Positions 43,096 through 51,713 of a DNA stretch of 62,886 nucleotides are shown one piece after another. The DNA lies in contig DATKCK010000109.1 in the NCBI GenBank assembly GCA_035513215.1, positions 1 through 62,886 of the forward strand, read 5' to 3'. Below the pieces are notes generated by a model that did no database searches, was not told where the DNA came from, and was given only the letters and a program-made list of their open reading frames with translations. The translations under genes and the position numbers were made by a program. Positions within the stretch are counted from its first letter, which is position 1; the number at the start of each line of letters is the position of its first letter. This DNA is from DATCZB01 sp035513215. GTDB taxonomy: Bacteria > Pseudomonadota > Gammaproteobacteria > Steroidobacterales > Rariloculaceae.

Positions 43096-43563
43096 CTACG
43101 ACGTCGAATAAGCCACGATACGATCGCGTTGCGCAATCAACTCCGCGTTGGTGAACTTGTCGACATCCGCCCGAATCCCCTCCTGATGCTCCGCCGCCGC
43201 CGCCTCGAACGCCGCAACGTCGGCAATCCAGATCGTGATCGTAGCGATATACGGCGGCGGCGACCCGTCAGCGCCGGGCAGCCCGCGGCGAAGCTCGAAC
43301 CGCCGGATCGAGTCGCCGTATAGCCGCATGATCAGCGGCATATGCGTCGACTCGTAATAGTCGAAATCGAACCGAGCGTCGGGCGCATAGCGATAGACGA
43401 TCGTCATGCATTCCTCGCCGGCTTCGCCCTGCGCGCTCGCCGGCATCGACGTCACGGCGGCGGAACCGGCGGCAGCACCGACGACCGCAAGCCTGGCAGC
43501 TCCCGCGAGCACCTCGCGCCGCGTCGATTCCCTGGTCGGCTTCGAGTCGTTGTTCGTCGTCAT
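43096..43563 (-). CDS. EthD-domain protein with Tat signal
   Basis: A 155-aa protein. ESTRREVLAGAARLAVVGAA is a twin-arginine signal; the mature part is an EthD-like ferredoxin fold (CMTIVYRYAPDARFDFDYYE, STHMPLIMRLYGDSIRRFEL). EthD was first linked to ETBE degradation and is often an accessory to oxidative pathways. Export is unusual for EthD proteins. It follows the PQQ sugar dehydrogenase by 28 bases on the same strand and is likely co-transcribed with it. Confidence 0.82.
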   Translation of the reverse strand: MTTNNDSKPTRESTRREVLAGAARLAVVGAAAGSAAVTSMPASAQGEAGEECMTIVYRYAPDARFDFDYYESTHMPLIMRLYGDSIRRFELRRGLPGADGSPPPYIATITIWIADVAAFEAAAAEHQEGIRADVDKFTNAELIAQRDRIVAYSTS

Positions 43564-43591
43564 TGGATTCCCCCTTGTTGTCGAATCAAAG

Positions 43592-44770
43592 CTATGGCGC
43601 CGGCTGAAGCCTCAGCAGGGCGCCGGGGTTCTCGTCGGTCAGCACATAGATGAGCCCGTTGGGTCCCGGCCGGGCGTCGCGAATCCGCTGCCTGAGCTCG
43701 AGCAGTATCGGCTCGCGCGTGATCGCGCGGCCATTCTCGAACGTCAGTCGCTGAAAGTGACCCGTCGCGCGGACGCGGCCGCGCATCAGCGCGCCGACGA
43801 GCGCGTTGCCCTGCCAGGCGGCGAAGGCATCGCCTTCGTAGAAGCTCAGGCCCGAGATTCCGATCGACGGCACCCAGTACACGAGCGGCGGCTCGAAGCC
43901 TTCGAGCGCCGTCTGCCCCGACTCCGTGATCTGCGTGCCGTCGTAGTCCGTGCCGTACGAAACGATCGGCCAACCGTAGTTCGCGCCGGCAACGAGAACG
44001 TTGATCTCGTCGCCGCCAAGGGGGCCGTGCTCGGTCTCCCAGATCTCGCCGGTTTGCGGGTGCACGGCTAAGCCCTGTTGGCTCCTGTGGCCGAGCGTGT
44101 AGATCTCGGGGCGATAAGCCGGATCGTCGACGAACGGATTGTCGTCCGGCACGCTGCCGTCGTCGTTGAGGCGCAGCACCTTCCCGCCGTGATCCATCGG
44201 ATCCTGAGCGCGATCCTGCTCCTGCCGCTCGCCGACGGTCAGATAGAGCTTGCCGCCCGGCCCGAACACCATGCGGCCGCCGAAATTGACCGCCGACTGA
44301 CTGCGCGTGTTCGCGACGAAGATGTCCTCGACCCCGGACAGGCTCGTGCCGTCGAAACGGGCTCTTGCGACGGCCGTCGTCGAGAAACCCTCGTCGACGG
44401 CCTTGGAGTAACTGAGATACAGCTGCCGGTTCTCGTCGAAGTCAGGATGCAGGACCACGTCGAGCAGCCCGCCGAGAAGGGTTCGCCTGACCTCGGGAAC
44501 GCCGGCCACAGGCTCCTCGACGAGCGCGCCGTCGCGAAAGACGCGAAGCTGCCCGGAGCGCTCGGTGATCAGTATCCCGCCGTCGGGCAGAAACTGCAGG
44601 CTCCAGGGGTTCTGCAACCCGCCGGCGAGCCGAGTGACGAGGATCGGATAGTCCGCCGAGAACACGATCTCGGGGAACTCGTTGAGCGGCGGCGAGGCGC
44701 GGCTTTGCGCCTGGGTCCCTTGCGACACGGCCAGAGCCGCGGCCAGCGAGACAACGATCCGGATCAGCAT
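43592..44770 (-). CDS. Soluble PQQ-dependent sugar dehydrogenase (glucose/sorbosone type)
   Basis: A 392-aa exported protein: signal peptide MLIRIVVSLAAALAVSQGTQ, then TRLAGGLQNPWSLQFLPDGG and ILITERSGQLRVF, the standard start of the aldose sugar dehydrogenase (YliI/Asd) propeller. YTLGHRSQQGLAVHPQTGEI, WETEHGPLGGDEINVLVAGA and NYGWPIVSYG hold residues for PQQ, calcium and catalysis (the His and Arg in LGHRSQQG). It oxidises aldoses in the periplasm. Overlaps the Ada-like gene by 7 bases. Confidence 0.9.
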   Translation of the reverse strand: MLIRIVVSLAAALAVSQGTQAQSRASPPLNEFPEIVFSADYPILVTRLAGGLQNPWSLQFLPDGGILITERSGQLRVFRDGALVEEPVAGVPEVRRTLLGGLLDVVLHPDFDENRQLYLSYSKAVDEGFSTTAVARARFDGTSLSGVEDIFVANTRSQSAVNFGGRMVFGPGGKLYLTVGERQEQDRAQDPMDHGGKVLRLNDDGSVPDDNPFVDDPAYRPEIYTLGHRSQQGLAVHPQTGEIWETEHGPLGGDEINVLVAGANYGWPIVSYGTDYDGTQITESGQTALEGFEPPLVYWVPSIGISGLSFYEGDAFAAWQGNALVGALMRGRVRATGHFQRLTFENGRAITREPILLELRQRIRDARPGPNGLIYVLTDENPGALLRLQPAP

Positions 44771-45612
44771 CCGGGCAGCATACCGTCAGTCGCTGCCGCT
44801 TCCCAGATATTGATGGCCCGCTTTCTTGTCAGCCCCCAGCGATAGCCGCCGATCTCGCCGTTGCCGCGAATGACTCGATGGCACGGAATCAGGAAGGCGC
44901 AAGGGTTGGCGCCGACCGCCGTGCCGACGGCGCGAACGGCGTCGGGCTTCCCGATCGCGCGGGCGACGTCGCCGTAGGACGCAAGCTTCCCTTCGGGAAT
45001 GGCGAGCAGAGCCCGCCAGACGGCGGTCTGAAAGTTCGTGCCGCGGACGAATACCGATACCGGCGCCCGGCCGGCAGTCGCGCGGCCGAAGACCTGCGCG
45101 GCGAGCGCCGCCGCCTCGGAGGCGTCGGCGACGAGCGCGGCGCGCGGCCAGGTTCGTGCGAGCGACTCTAGCGCCGTGTCTTCCGTCTCCTCGTCGAGGA
45201 ATGCCAGCGCGCAGATCCCGCGCTCGGTCGCCGCGACGAAGGCCCGGCCGAAGGGGCTCGCGGCGGTGCCGTATCGAATCGCGAGCCCCTCGCCCGCCGT
45301 CCTGAATTCCCCCGGCGTCACGGCCTCGAGCCGGACGAAGTGATCGTGCAGCCTCGAGGTGCTGCTCAATCCGAGCGTCTCGCTGGCTTCGAGCAGCGGC
45401 AGGGCGTTCTCGGCCAGCAGACGCTTCGCCCGTTCGACGGTAATGACCTGGAGAAAGCGCTTCGGCGAGAGACCGACCCAGCGCGCGAACAGTCTCTGAA
45501 AATGATACGGACTCAGGCTGACCTCGGCCGCGACCTCGGCCAGACCCGGCTGGGCATCGGCATGCGCGACGATATAGTCGATGGCGCCCGCGATTCGATC
45601 GTAGTCCGACAT
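44764..45612 (-). CDS. Ada-like AraC regulator fused to methylguanine-DNA methyltransferase
   Basis: A 282-aa protein. Residues 1-110 are an AraC-type double helix-turn-helix (GLAEVAAEVSLSPYHFQRLF, RWVGLSPKRFLQVITVERAK). Residues about 115-270 are the methyltransferase with the active-site IPCHRV and the arginine/winged-helix part VWRALLAIPEGKLASYGDVA. It accepts the alkyl group from O6-methylguanine. The N-terminal zinc domain of E. coli Ada, which senses methylphosphotriesters, is absent, so induction must work differently. First gene of a three-gene set with the sugar dehydrogenase and EthD gene. Confidence 0.9.
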   Translation of the reverse strand: MSDYDRIAGAIDYIVAHADAQPGLAEVAAEVSLSPYHFQRLFARWVGLSPKRFLQVITVERAKRLLAENALPLLEASETLGLSSTSRLHDHFVRLEAVTPGEFRTAGEGLAIRYGTAASPFGRAFVAATERGICALAFLDEETEDTALESLARTWPRAALVADASEAAALAAQVFGRATAGRAPVSVFVRGTNFQTAVWRALLAIPEGKLASYGDVARAIGKPDAVRAVGTAVGANPCAFLIPCHRVIRGNGEIGGYRWGLTRKRAINIWEAAATDGMLPGC

Positions 45613-45734
45613 GAGCTTGAGTCTATCGGCGCCGGACCCGCCTTTCGAGCCGAATCTTGCGGTAGGCCGGTGTTGGCTCGCTGCGTAACGGGCGCTAAGC
45701 TTGCGCTCCCCGCGTACCGGACAACGCCCCCCCG

Positions 45735-46499
45735 ATGCCGATCGTCGAAGCCAAAGCGCTCGTCAAGCGCTACCCGAAGCCCGGCAGCAAGAAGGAGCAT
45801 TTTCTCGCCGTCGACGGCGTCTCGCTCGCCATCGAGCCCGGGGAAGTGTTCGGCATCCTCGGACCGAACGGCGCCGGCAAGACGACGACTCTCGAGATGA
45901 TCGAGGGCCTGACCGACATCGATTCGGGCGAGGCCTTCGTCGACGGCATTAGCGTGATCAGAGACCCGAACAAGGTCAAGGAGATCATCGGCGTACAGCT
46001 TCAGGACAACGAGTACTTCGACCACCTGACGCTTGCCGATCTGCTCCGCCTATTCAGCCGGCTGTTCCGCCGCGACGACGATCCCAAGGTCCTGCTCGGA
46101 AGAGTCAGTCTCGAGGACAAGGCGGAAGCGAAACCCGCCGCGCTCTCGGGCGGCCAGAAGCAGCGCTTCTCGATCGCCTGTGCGCTTGTCAACGAGCCGA
46201 GAGTTCTGTTTCTCGACGAGCCGACGACGGGCCTCGACCCCCAGGCTAAGCGCAATCTCTGGAAGCTCGTCGAGAACCTGAACTCGGCCGGCATGACGGT
46301 CGTTCTGACGACGCACAACATGGAGGAAGCCGAGCATCTGTGCGACCGCATCGCGATCATGGATCACGGCAAGATCATCGCCGAAGGCTCGCCGCAGGAC
46401 CTGATCATGCAGCATGCGCCCGAGCCCCCGGAGGCGAGACTGCATGGCAACCTCGAAGACGTGTTTCTCAAGCTGACCGGCCACGCCTTGAGGGAGTAG
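45735..46499 (+). CDS. ABC transporter ATP-binding protein
   Basis: A 254-aa ATPase with Walker A GPNGAGKTTT, signature LSGGQKQRFSIA, Walker B VLFLDEPTTGLD and switch His in LTTHNMEEAEHLC. It is of the DrrA/CcmA-like exporter class, paired with the ABC-2 permease 4 bases downstream. It begins shortly after the divergent Ada-like gene, and uses an ATG after a run of C. Substrate not known. Confidence 0.93.
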   Translation: MPIVEAKALVKRYPKPGSKKEHFLAVDGVSLAIEPGEVFGILGPNGAGKTTTLEMIEGLTDIDSGEAFVDGISVIRDPNKVKEIIGVQLQDNEYFDHLTLADLLRLFSRLFRRDDDPKVLLGRVSLEDKAEAKPAALSGGQKQRFSIACALVNEPRVLFLDEPTTGLDPQAKRNLWKLVENLNSAGMTVVLTTHNMEEAEHLCDRIAIMDHGKIIAEGSPQDLIMQHAPEPPEARLHGNLEDVFLKLTGHALRE

Positions 46500-46503
46500 T
46501 GCC

Positions 46504-47586
46504 ATGGAAATGACTCTGACCATGGGGCGAACGCTGCTCAAGATCTTCTCGCGGGATCGGCAGGCGATCTTCTTCACGCTGTTCTTCCCGATCACCTTCA
46601 TGGTCATTTTCGGAATCGCGAGCACCGGCGCCGACGACCCGATCGAGATCGGTATCGTCGACAACGCGGCCAACCAGTTCAGCGCGAGATTCATCGAGAC
46701 GCTCGAGAGCCGGGAGCTTTTCGATGTCAACGTCGGCGCCGAGGAAGAGCTGCGCGCCCGGGTCGTCGACGGCGACCTTGCGCTCGCGCTGATACTGCCC
46801 GAGCGCTTCGACGGCAGCGACACGGCCGATCTGACCATGCTCGTCGATGCCGCCCAGGTGCGGCAGTCCGCGATGCTGACGCCACTCGTCGAGCAGGCGC
46901 TGCTCGACGTCGAGCGGGAGCTGCGCGGCATCGAGCCGCTGTTCCCGCTCTCGGTCGTCGACGTGCAGGCGCGCTCGCAGCGCTACATCGATTTTCTCGT
47001 CCCGGGGCTGCTCGCTTTGACGATCATGCAGATCAGCGTCGCGGGCAGCGGCTTCAACATCGTCGAATACCGGCGCAAGGGAATACTGAAGCGTCTCTTT
47101 GTGACGCCGATACGGTCGGGCCAGTTCATCGGCGGCCTCGTGCTGTCGCGGCTCCTCATCACGGTGATTCAGGTGAGCGTCTTGCTCGCCGTCGCCGTCG
47201 TGCTGCTCGACGTTCCGGTCGAAGGTAACGTGCTCGAGCTGCTGGCACTGATCGTTCTCGGCTCCTCGATCTTCTTGAGCCTCGGTTTCTGGATGGGAAG
47301 CCTGGCCAAGACCCAGCAGGCCATCATGCTGCTCGGCAATCTGATCACGCTGCCGCAGATGTTTCTGTCGGGCGTCTTTTTCTCGATCGAAGCCATGCCG
47401 GAACTGCTGCAGCCGATAGCGAAGCTGCTGCCACTCAGCTTCGTCGTCTCGAGCGTGCGCGAGGTCATCCTCGACGGGACGTCGATCGCCGAGCAGATTC
47501 CGACGCTGATCGGCCTCCTCGCGTGGCTTGCGATCGGGCTGACGCTAGCGATCCGGTTCTTCCGCTGGAAGGAAGTGGCGACGTAA
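46504..47586 (+). CDS. ABC-2 type exporter permease
   Basis: A 360-aa membrane protein with the ABC-2 form: one N-terminal helix (IFFTLFFPITFMVIFGIAS), a large periplasmic domain of about 150 residues, then five or six helices in the C-terminal half (YIDFLVPGLLALTIMQISVA onwards). VEYRRKGILKRLFVTPIRSG is the conserved cytoplasmic coupling helix region. It forms a dimer with the ATPase encoded just upstream and exports an unknown, perhaps lipid-like or drug-like, substrate. Confidence 0.93.
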   Translation: MEMTLTMGRTLLKIFSRDRQAIFFTLFFPITFMVIFGIASTGADDPIEIGIVDNAANQFSARFIETLESRELFDVNVGAEEELRARVVDGDLALALILPERFDGSDTADLTMLVDAAQVRQSAMLTPLVEQALLDVERELRGIEPLFPLSVVDVQARSQRYIDFLVPGLLALTIMQISVAGSGFNIVEYRRKGILKRLFVTPIRSGQFIGGLVLSRLLITVIQVSVLLAVAVVLLDVPVEGNVLELLALIVLGSSIFLSLGFWMGSLAKTQQAIMLLGNLITLPQMFLSGVFFSIEAMPELLQPIAKLLPLSFVVSSVREVILDGTSIAEQIPTLIGLLAWLAIGLTLAIRFFRWKEVAT

Positions 47587-47604
47587 CGCGCGGCCGGGCG
47601 CGAG

Positions 47605-48729
47605 CTACTGCGCGTCGATGAACTCCGGCGCGAGCTCGTCGCATCTATGCGCGACGTAAGGCACATCGGCCGGCAGCACGATGTCGTAACCGATATACTG
47701 ATCCGTGAAATAGACGGGATCCTCGGCCACGAAATCGCGCCTGAGCGCGAGCGTCTCGGCATCGAGCGAGAACCGCTCGACGACGCGGAGCCGATCGGAG
47801 TGCCTGACGGGCGCCGCGATGACGCCTGGCTCGAAGCCGATCGTATCGACGACGAGCACGTCCCCTTCCCAGCGCCCGATCGAATGCCCCGAGTAGCTCG
47901 GCTCGATGTCGGCAGGATGCTCGTCGATGTTCATGTGGATCACGCGCTCGAAGCTGTAGAGGCCGTAACCGATGACGATCGTGTCGCCGGACTGCGTGAT
48001 GCGGTTGACGGCCCCGTCGAAGGTCCAGTCGAAGATGATGCTCGTTGGCTCGCAGCGAAGGCGCGGATTGTCGTCGGGCGACCACATCTCGAATGCATCG
48101 GCCTCGGCCTGGCCGCGCGCGGTGTAGGTCACTGGCCGCGGACCCCAACCCGAAGGCGGCACGTCGTCCATCGAAAGCTCCCCCGACTCGATGCCGGGCT
48201 TCATGCTCTTCGGCACGAGGTTGCCGCCGCGACCGCTCGGCGGCACCGCGATGACATATTGCTCCTGGGCCCAGTCGCCGGAGATGTTGAGCTCGCCCGA
48301 TGCGAGCCTGAGCGGGCGGTTGGAAAGGTCGATGCCCGACGTGTGCTCGAACTGGTCGTTGCGGTTGAAGCCGGGCTCATTGCCGATCGTGATGTTCTCG
48401 AGATAGCAGGCCGCGGGGTCAGTGCGATGGCCGAAGCCCTCGATCGTGGCCGTCGCGCCGATCACGAACATCTCCTCGGACCAGCCCGAGCGGCGCATCA
48501 GCGTCGCGGCGCGCATCTCGCAGCGCATCGCCACCGTCTCCCCGTCGTCGCCGGTCACATCGAGATTCAGATAGGCATGCGGGTTGACGAAATCGATGCC
48601 GGTGATGACGCCTTCGATCGAGACGGGCTGCGAGCGTTCGAACTGGCCGAAGCCGTGATGCGCCTGGGCTCCGCCGCCCGCCAATGCGAGACCGGCCGCC
48701 GTCAGAACGATTCCGCGCTTCGCCTGCAT
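47605..48729 (-). CDS. Exported DUF6152-like protein of unknown function
   Basis: A 374-aa protein. I choose the ATG at 48727-48729 (MQAKRGIVLTAAGLALAGGG), as GGGAG lies 6 bases upstream; the upstream ATG at 48733 touches that site. Signal peptide ends near GGAQAH. Residues 25-120 are the DUF6152-type beta domain (AHHGFGQFERSQPVSIEGVI, VNPHAYLNLDV). The C-terminal part has SGHSIGRWEGDVLVVDTIGF, a segment I have seen in many exported proteins of uncultured gammaproteobacteria and acidobacteria. Function not known. An open frame continues far upstream, but its codons there are not coding-like. Confidence 0.8.
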   Translation of the reverse strand: MQAKRGIVLTAAGLALAGGGAQAHHGFGQFERSQPVSIEGVITGIDFVNPHAYLNLDVTGDDGETVAMRCEMRAATLMRRSGWSEEMFVIGATATIEGFGHRTDPAACYLENITIGNEPGFNRNDQFEHTSGIDLSNRPLRLASGELNISGDWAQEQYVIAVPPSGRGGNLVPKSMKPGIESGELSMDDVPPSGWGPRPVTYTARGQAEADAFEMWSPDDNPRLRCEPTSIIFDWTFDGAVNRITQSGDTIVIGYGLYSFERVIHMNIDEHPADIEPSYSGHSIGRWEGDVLVVDTIGFEPGVIAAPVRHSDRLRVVERFSLDAETLALRRDFVAEDPVYFTDQYIGYDIVLPADVPYVAHRCDELAPEFIDAQ

Positions 48730-48776
48730 GTTCATCTCCCGACCCGCTAACTGCTTACCTGCCCACCTGCCGTCGA

Positions 48777-49382
48777 TCATACACCGCGAAGCCCGATCAC
48801 GGTCGCGGCCAGCGCGGCGCCGACAAAGTTCGCGACGAGATCCCAGCCGGTGTTCAGATAGCCGCCGACGTTCGTCTCGGCCATGACCAGCGTGGCGGCG
48901 AACTCTACGAGCTCGTTGACCGCGCCGAGCCCCATGCCCGACGTCGCGGCGAGCACCATCAGACCGAGTGTCGGCGTGGCCTCGCCGCCGCGCCGTCTGA
49001 TCGCGGCGCGGATGCCGTGCCAGCAGACCCAGGTCGCGACGCCGAAGCCGTAGACGTGGACGATCTGATCGAACTTCAGCCGATCCGGAATCAGCCAGAG
49101 CGAGTAGAGCACGCGGATGTCGCCGTCGATCGGCCAGCTTGCGGGAACCGGCACGAGTCCACCCGCCATGTGCAGCAAACCCCAGAGGCTTAAAGCCCAG
49201 AGCAGTCCCGGCGACAGGGAGACCGATCGATGGACGAGCCAGACGACGGGCATCAGCACGAGCATCACGACGATGTAGAAGACGAACTCGGAATTGCCGA
49301 GCACGAATGAAAGGCCAGTTGCAACGAGCAGATAGAGCACGGTGAACGCGGCCACCGGAAACACGACGGCATCGAGCTTCAT
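48777..49382 (-). CDS. YjdF/DUF2238-like integral membrane protein
   Basis: A 201-aa protein with about six membrane segments. The ATG at 49380-49382 has GGGGGTG just upstream. Conserved-looking parts are LLHMAGGLVPVPASWPIDGD, RLKFDQIVHVYGFGVATWVC and VNELVEFAATLVMAETNVGG followed by YLNTGWDLVANFVGA; the His, Asp, Glu and Asn in the membrane are typical of the DUF2238 group. Function unknown. It lies 47 bases from the preceding gene on the same strand. Confidence 0.8.
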   Translation of the reverse strand: MKLDAVVFPVAAFTVLYLLVATGLSFVLGNSEFVFYIVVMLVLMPVVWLVHRSVSLSPGLLWALSLWGLLHMAGGLVPVPASWPIDGDIRVLYSLWLIPDRLKFDQIVHVYGFGVATWVCWHGIRAAIRRRGGEATPTLGLMVLAATSGMGLGAVNELVEFAATLVMAETNVGGYLNTGWDLVANFVGAALAATVIGLRGV

Positions 49383-49506
49383 GATCACCCCCAGGCCGGG
49401 AAGCATAAGCCGCGCGGGCAACGGCGATCCAGCGCGTTGCGTTGTCGCTGCCGGCCTGCTCAGGCATTATTCGTGGCCCTGCAAGAACAAGACCAAGGGG
49501 GATCCG

Positions 49507-50472
49507 GTGGACCCGATGGAACGGCTCGATCCCGAGCTCGTGGCGCCGCTCAAGGGCGTGATGGAGGCGACGGGCGGCGGCTTCGACCTGAGCGACATAC
49601 CGGCAACCCGCGCCATCGTCGATGCGATGCTCGAGGCGGTCAACGCCGAGGCGCCGGCCATCCGGGGCGTCGGCGTCGAGGATCGCACCGTGCCGAGCCA
49701 CGAAGCGGGCGTCGAGGTGCCGGTTCGGATTTATCGGCCCGACGGCCAATCGGAAGCGCTGCCGGTTCTCGTCTGGATGCACGCGGGCGGCTACGTCATC
49801 GGCAGCATCGCGATGGACGACATCATGGCCCGGCAGCTCGCGAAGGACATCGGCTGCGCCGTCGTTTCGGTCAACTATCGCCTCGCGCCCGAGCATCCGT
49901 ATCCGGCGGCGCTCGAGGATGGCTACGGCGTGCTGCAATGGGTCGGCCGAAAGGCTGACGAGGAAGGCTTCGATGCCGGGCGCATTGCCGTCGGCGGCGC
50001 AAGCGCGGGCGGCGGGCTCGCGGCGGGGCTCGCGCTCGTGGCACGGGATCGCGATGGTGTCAGACCGATGTTTCAGCTTCTGATCTATCCCGACATCGAC
50101 GACTCGGGGTTGGAGCCTGCGAGCGAATCGGTCCCCGAGAACCTGTTCTGGAGCCGAGAAAACACGCGAATCGGGTGGAACGCCTATCTCGCGGGCAAGG
50201 AGGGCTCGCCCGAGGTTCCCGAGTACGCCGCGCCCGCAAGGGCAACCGATCTGAAGGGACTGCCCGATGCCTTCATCGGCGTCGGCACCGCGGACATGCT
50301 GCTCGACGAGAACATCGACTATGCCGAGCGTATGAGCGCGGCCGGAGCCAAGGTCGATCTCAGAGTCTACCCCGGCGCCTTTCATGCGTTCGATGCGTTC
50401 GCGCCGATGACCCGCGTCGCGCAGGCCTTCGTGGCCGACCGCAACGGGGCCTTGCGGCGTGCGTTCGAGTGA
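49507..50472 (+). CDS. Alpha/beta-hydrolase fold esterase (HSL family)
   Basis: About 321 aa. The GTG at 49507 follows AAGGGGGATCCG and is preferred over the ATG three codons later. The oxyanion motif is HAGG (VWMHAGGYVIGS) where HGGG is most common in this hormone-sensitive-lipase-like family. YRLAPEHPYPAALED, nucleophile GGASAGGGLAAGLA, Asp in GVGTADMLLDENIDYAE and His in YPGAFHAFDAF complete the site. A cytoplasmic esterase; it is followed by a flavin monooxygenase-like gene after 51 bases and probably belongs to the same catabolic unit. Confidence 0.9.
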   Translation: MDPMERLDPELVAPLKGVMEATGGGFDLSDIPATRAIVDAMLEAVNAEAPAIRGVGVEDRTVPSHEAGVEVPVRIYRPDGQSEALPVLVWMHAGGYVIGSIAMDDIMARQLAKDIGCAVVSVNYRLAPEHPYPAALEDGYGVLQWVGRKADEEGFDAGRIAVGGASAGGGLAAGLALVARDRDGVRPMFQLLIYPDIDDSGLEPASESVPENLFWSRENTRIGWNAYLAGKEGSPEVPEYAAPARATDLKGLPDAFIGVGTADMLLDENIDYAERMSAAGAKVDLRVYPGAFHAFDAFAPMTRVAQAFVADRNGALRRAFE

Positions 50473-50523
50473 GCCGCCCCGCATAACGAATTCGACAGGA
50501 CAAAGACATTACGGAGAGAAGCC

Positions 50524-51705
50524 ATGTCAGCAGCGAGTAAGCAAGCCGCACCGACGAAGAGCCTGCCCGAGCGCGCGAAGGAAATAGCGAAGCTCGCCGA
50601 CGAGCACGCTGCGTGGGGCGACGAGCACGGACAGCTCGCGGAGCCCGTCGTCGAGGCGCTGCTCGAGCATCGGATGTTCGGCATGTGGGTGCCGCGCGCG
50701 GTGCCGGGCGGCGCCGAGCTCGATCCGGTCTCCTCGCTCGAGACGATCGCGAACGTCACCTACGGCGACCCGTCGGCCGGCTGGGTCATGATGGCCGCGT
50801 CTCTCGCCGTCGGCACGGGCGCGGCCTATCTCGAAGACGACGCGGTCGACGAGCTCTTCGGCGGCGAGCGCATGCCGGTCATCGCGGGGCAAGGCACGCG
50901 ACCCGGCAAAGCCGTCAGGCACAAGAACGGCTTTCTGCTGTCAGGCTCCTGGAGCTTCGCGTCGGGCATCAAGCACGGCACGCATATTCATACGCTCGGC
51001 CTGATCGAGGAGACCGGCGAGCCGCGCATCTTCGTGCTGCCGGTCGGCGAAGCCACGCTGATCGACAACTGGGACGTCATGGGGCTGCGCGGCACAGGCA
51101 GCATCGACTATACGATTGACAAGGTCTACGTGCCGGAGAGCTACACGCATTTCGCGGTCACGGAGGAGCCGAAGCGCGGCGGCAGCCTGTACACGTTCGG
51201 CATCATCGGCTTCGCGGCGATCTGTCACTCGGGCTGGGCGCTCGGCATCGGCCGGCGTCTGCTCGACGAGATGAAGGCGCTCGTGCAGGAACGCGGCGGC
51301 GCGAAGGGCCCGCAGGGCTCGAGCCCGAGCTTCCAGGAGAATTACGCGCGGGCCGAGGGGACGTATCGCGCAGCGCGTGCATATGTCATGGAATCCTGGG
51401 GCGACGTCAAGGCCACGCTCGATCGCAACGAGCCCTTGAGCGTCAGGCAGAACACGCTGATCCGCTCGGCGATGATTCACGTGACGGCGGCCTCGCACGA
51501 GGTCGCGAGATTCGTCTATCAGTCCGCCGGTACGCTCGGGCTGCGCTCGGGAACGATCCAGCGCCTGTTCCGCGACATGCATGCCGGCACGCAGCACCTC
51601 ATCGCATCGCCGCCGGTGTATCAGGCCGTCGGCCGCGAGCTCGCGGAGCTCGCCGAAGGCCACAAGTGGCAGTTTTTGAATCTCGTCGACCCGAACGCAA
51701 AGTGA
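50524..51705 (+). CDS. Acyl-CoA dehydrogenase-fold flavin monooxygenase (HsaA/DszC-like)
   Basis: A 393-aa protein with the acyl-CoA dehydrogenase fold: helical start (PERAKEIAKLADEHAAWGDE), MFGMWVPRAVPGGAELDPVS, WSFASGIKHGTHIHTLGL and MGLRGTGSIDYTIDKVYVPE. The segment SAGTLGLRSGTIQRLFRDMH near the end is the region that, in group D monooxygenases such as HsaA and DszC, replaces the catalytic glutamate of true dehydrogenases. It would use reduced flavin from a separate reductase, not encoded nearby. GGAGAGAAGCC precedes the ATG. Substrate probably phenolic; not determined. Confidence 0.85.
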   Translation: MSAASKQAAPTKSLPERAKEIAKLADEHAAWGDEHGQLAEPVVEALLEHRMFGMWVPRAVPGGAELDPVSSLETIANVTYGDPSAGWVMMAASLAVGTGAAYLEDDAVDELFGGERMPVIAGQGTRPGKAVRHKNGFLLSGSWSFASGIKHGTHIHTLGLIEETGEPRIFVLPVGEATLIDNWDVMGLRGTGSIDYTIDKVYVPESYTHFAVTEEPKRGGSLYTFGIIGFAAICHSGWALGIGRRLLDEMKALVQERGGAKGPQGSSPSFQENYARAEGTYRAARAYVMESWGDVKATLDRNEPLSVRQNTLIRSAMIHVTAASHEVARFVYQSAGTLGLRSGTIQRLFRDMHAGTQHLIASPPVYQAVGRELAELAEGHKWQFLNLVDPNAK

Positions 51706-51713
51706 GCGCCGCC

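Noticed and set aside
48410..48425. GGGGTCAGTG inside the DUF6152-like gene as a fourth repeat copy
   Set aside because: Only half of the palindrome matches and it lies in coding sequence; chance similarity.
48730..50484. Long N-terminal extension of the DUF6152-like gene
   Set aside because: It crosses two recognised genes and lacks coding-like composition; the signal peptide start at 48729 has its own ribosome site.
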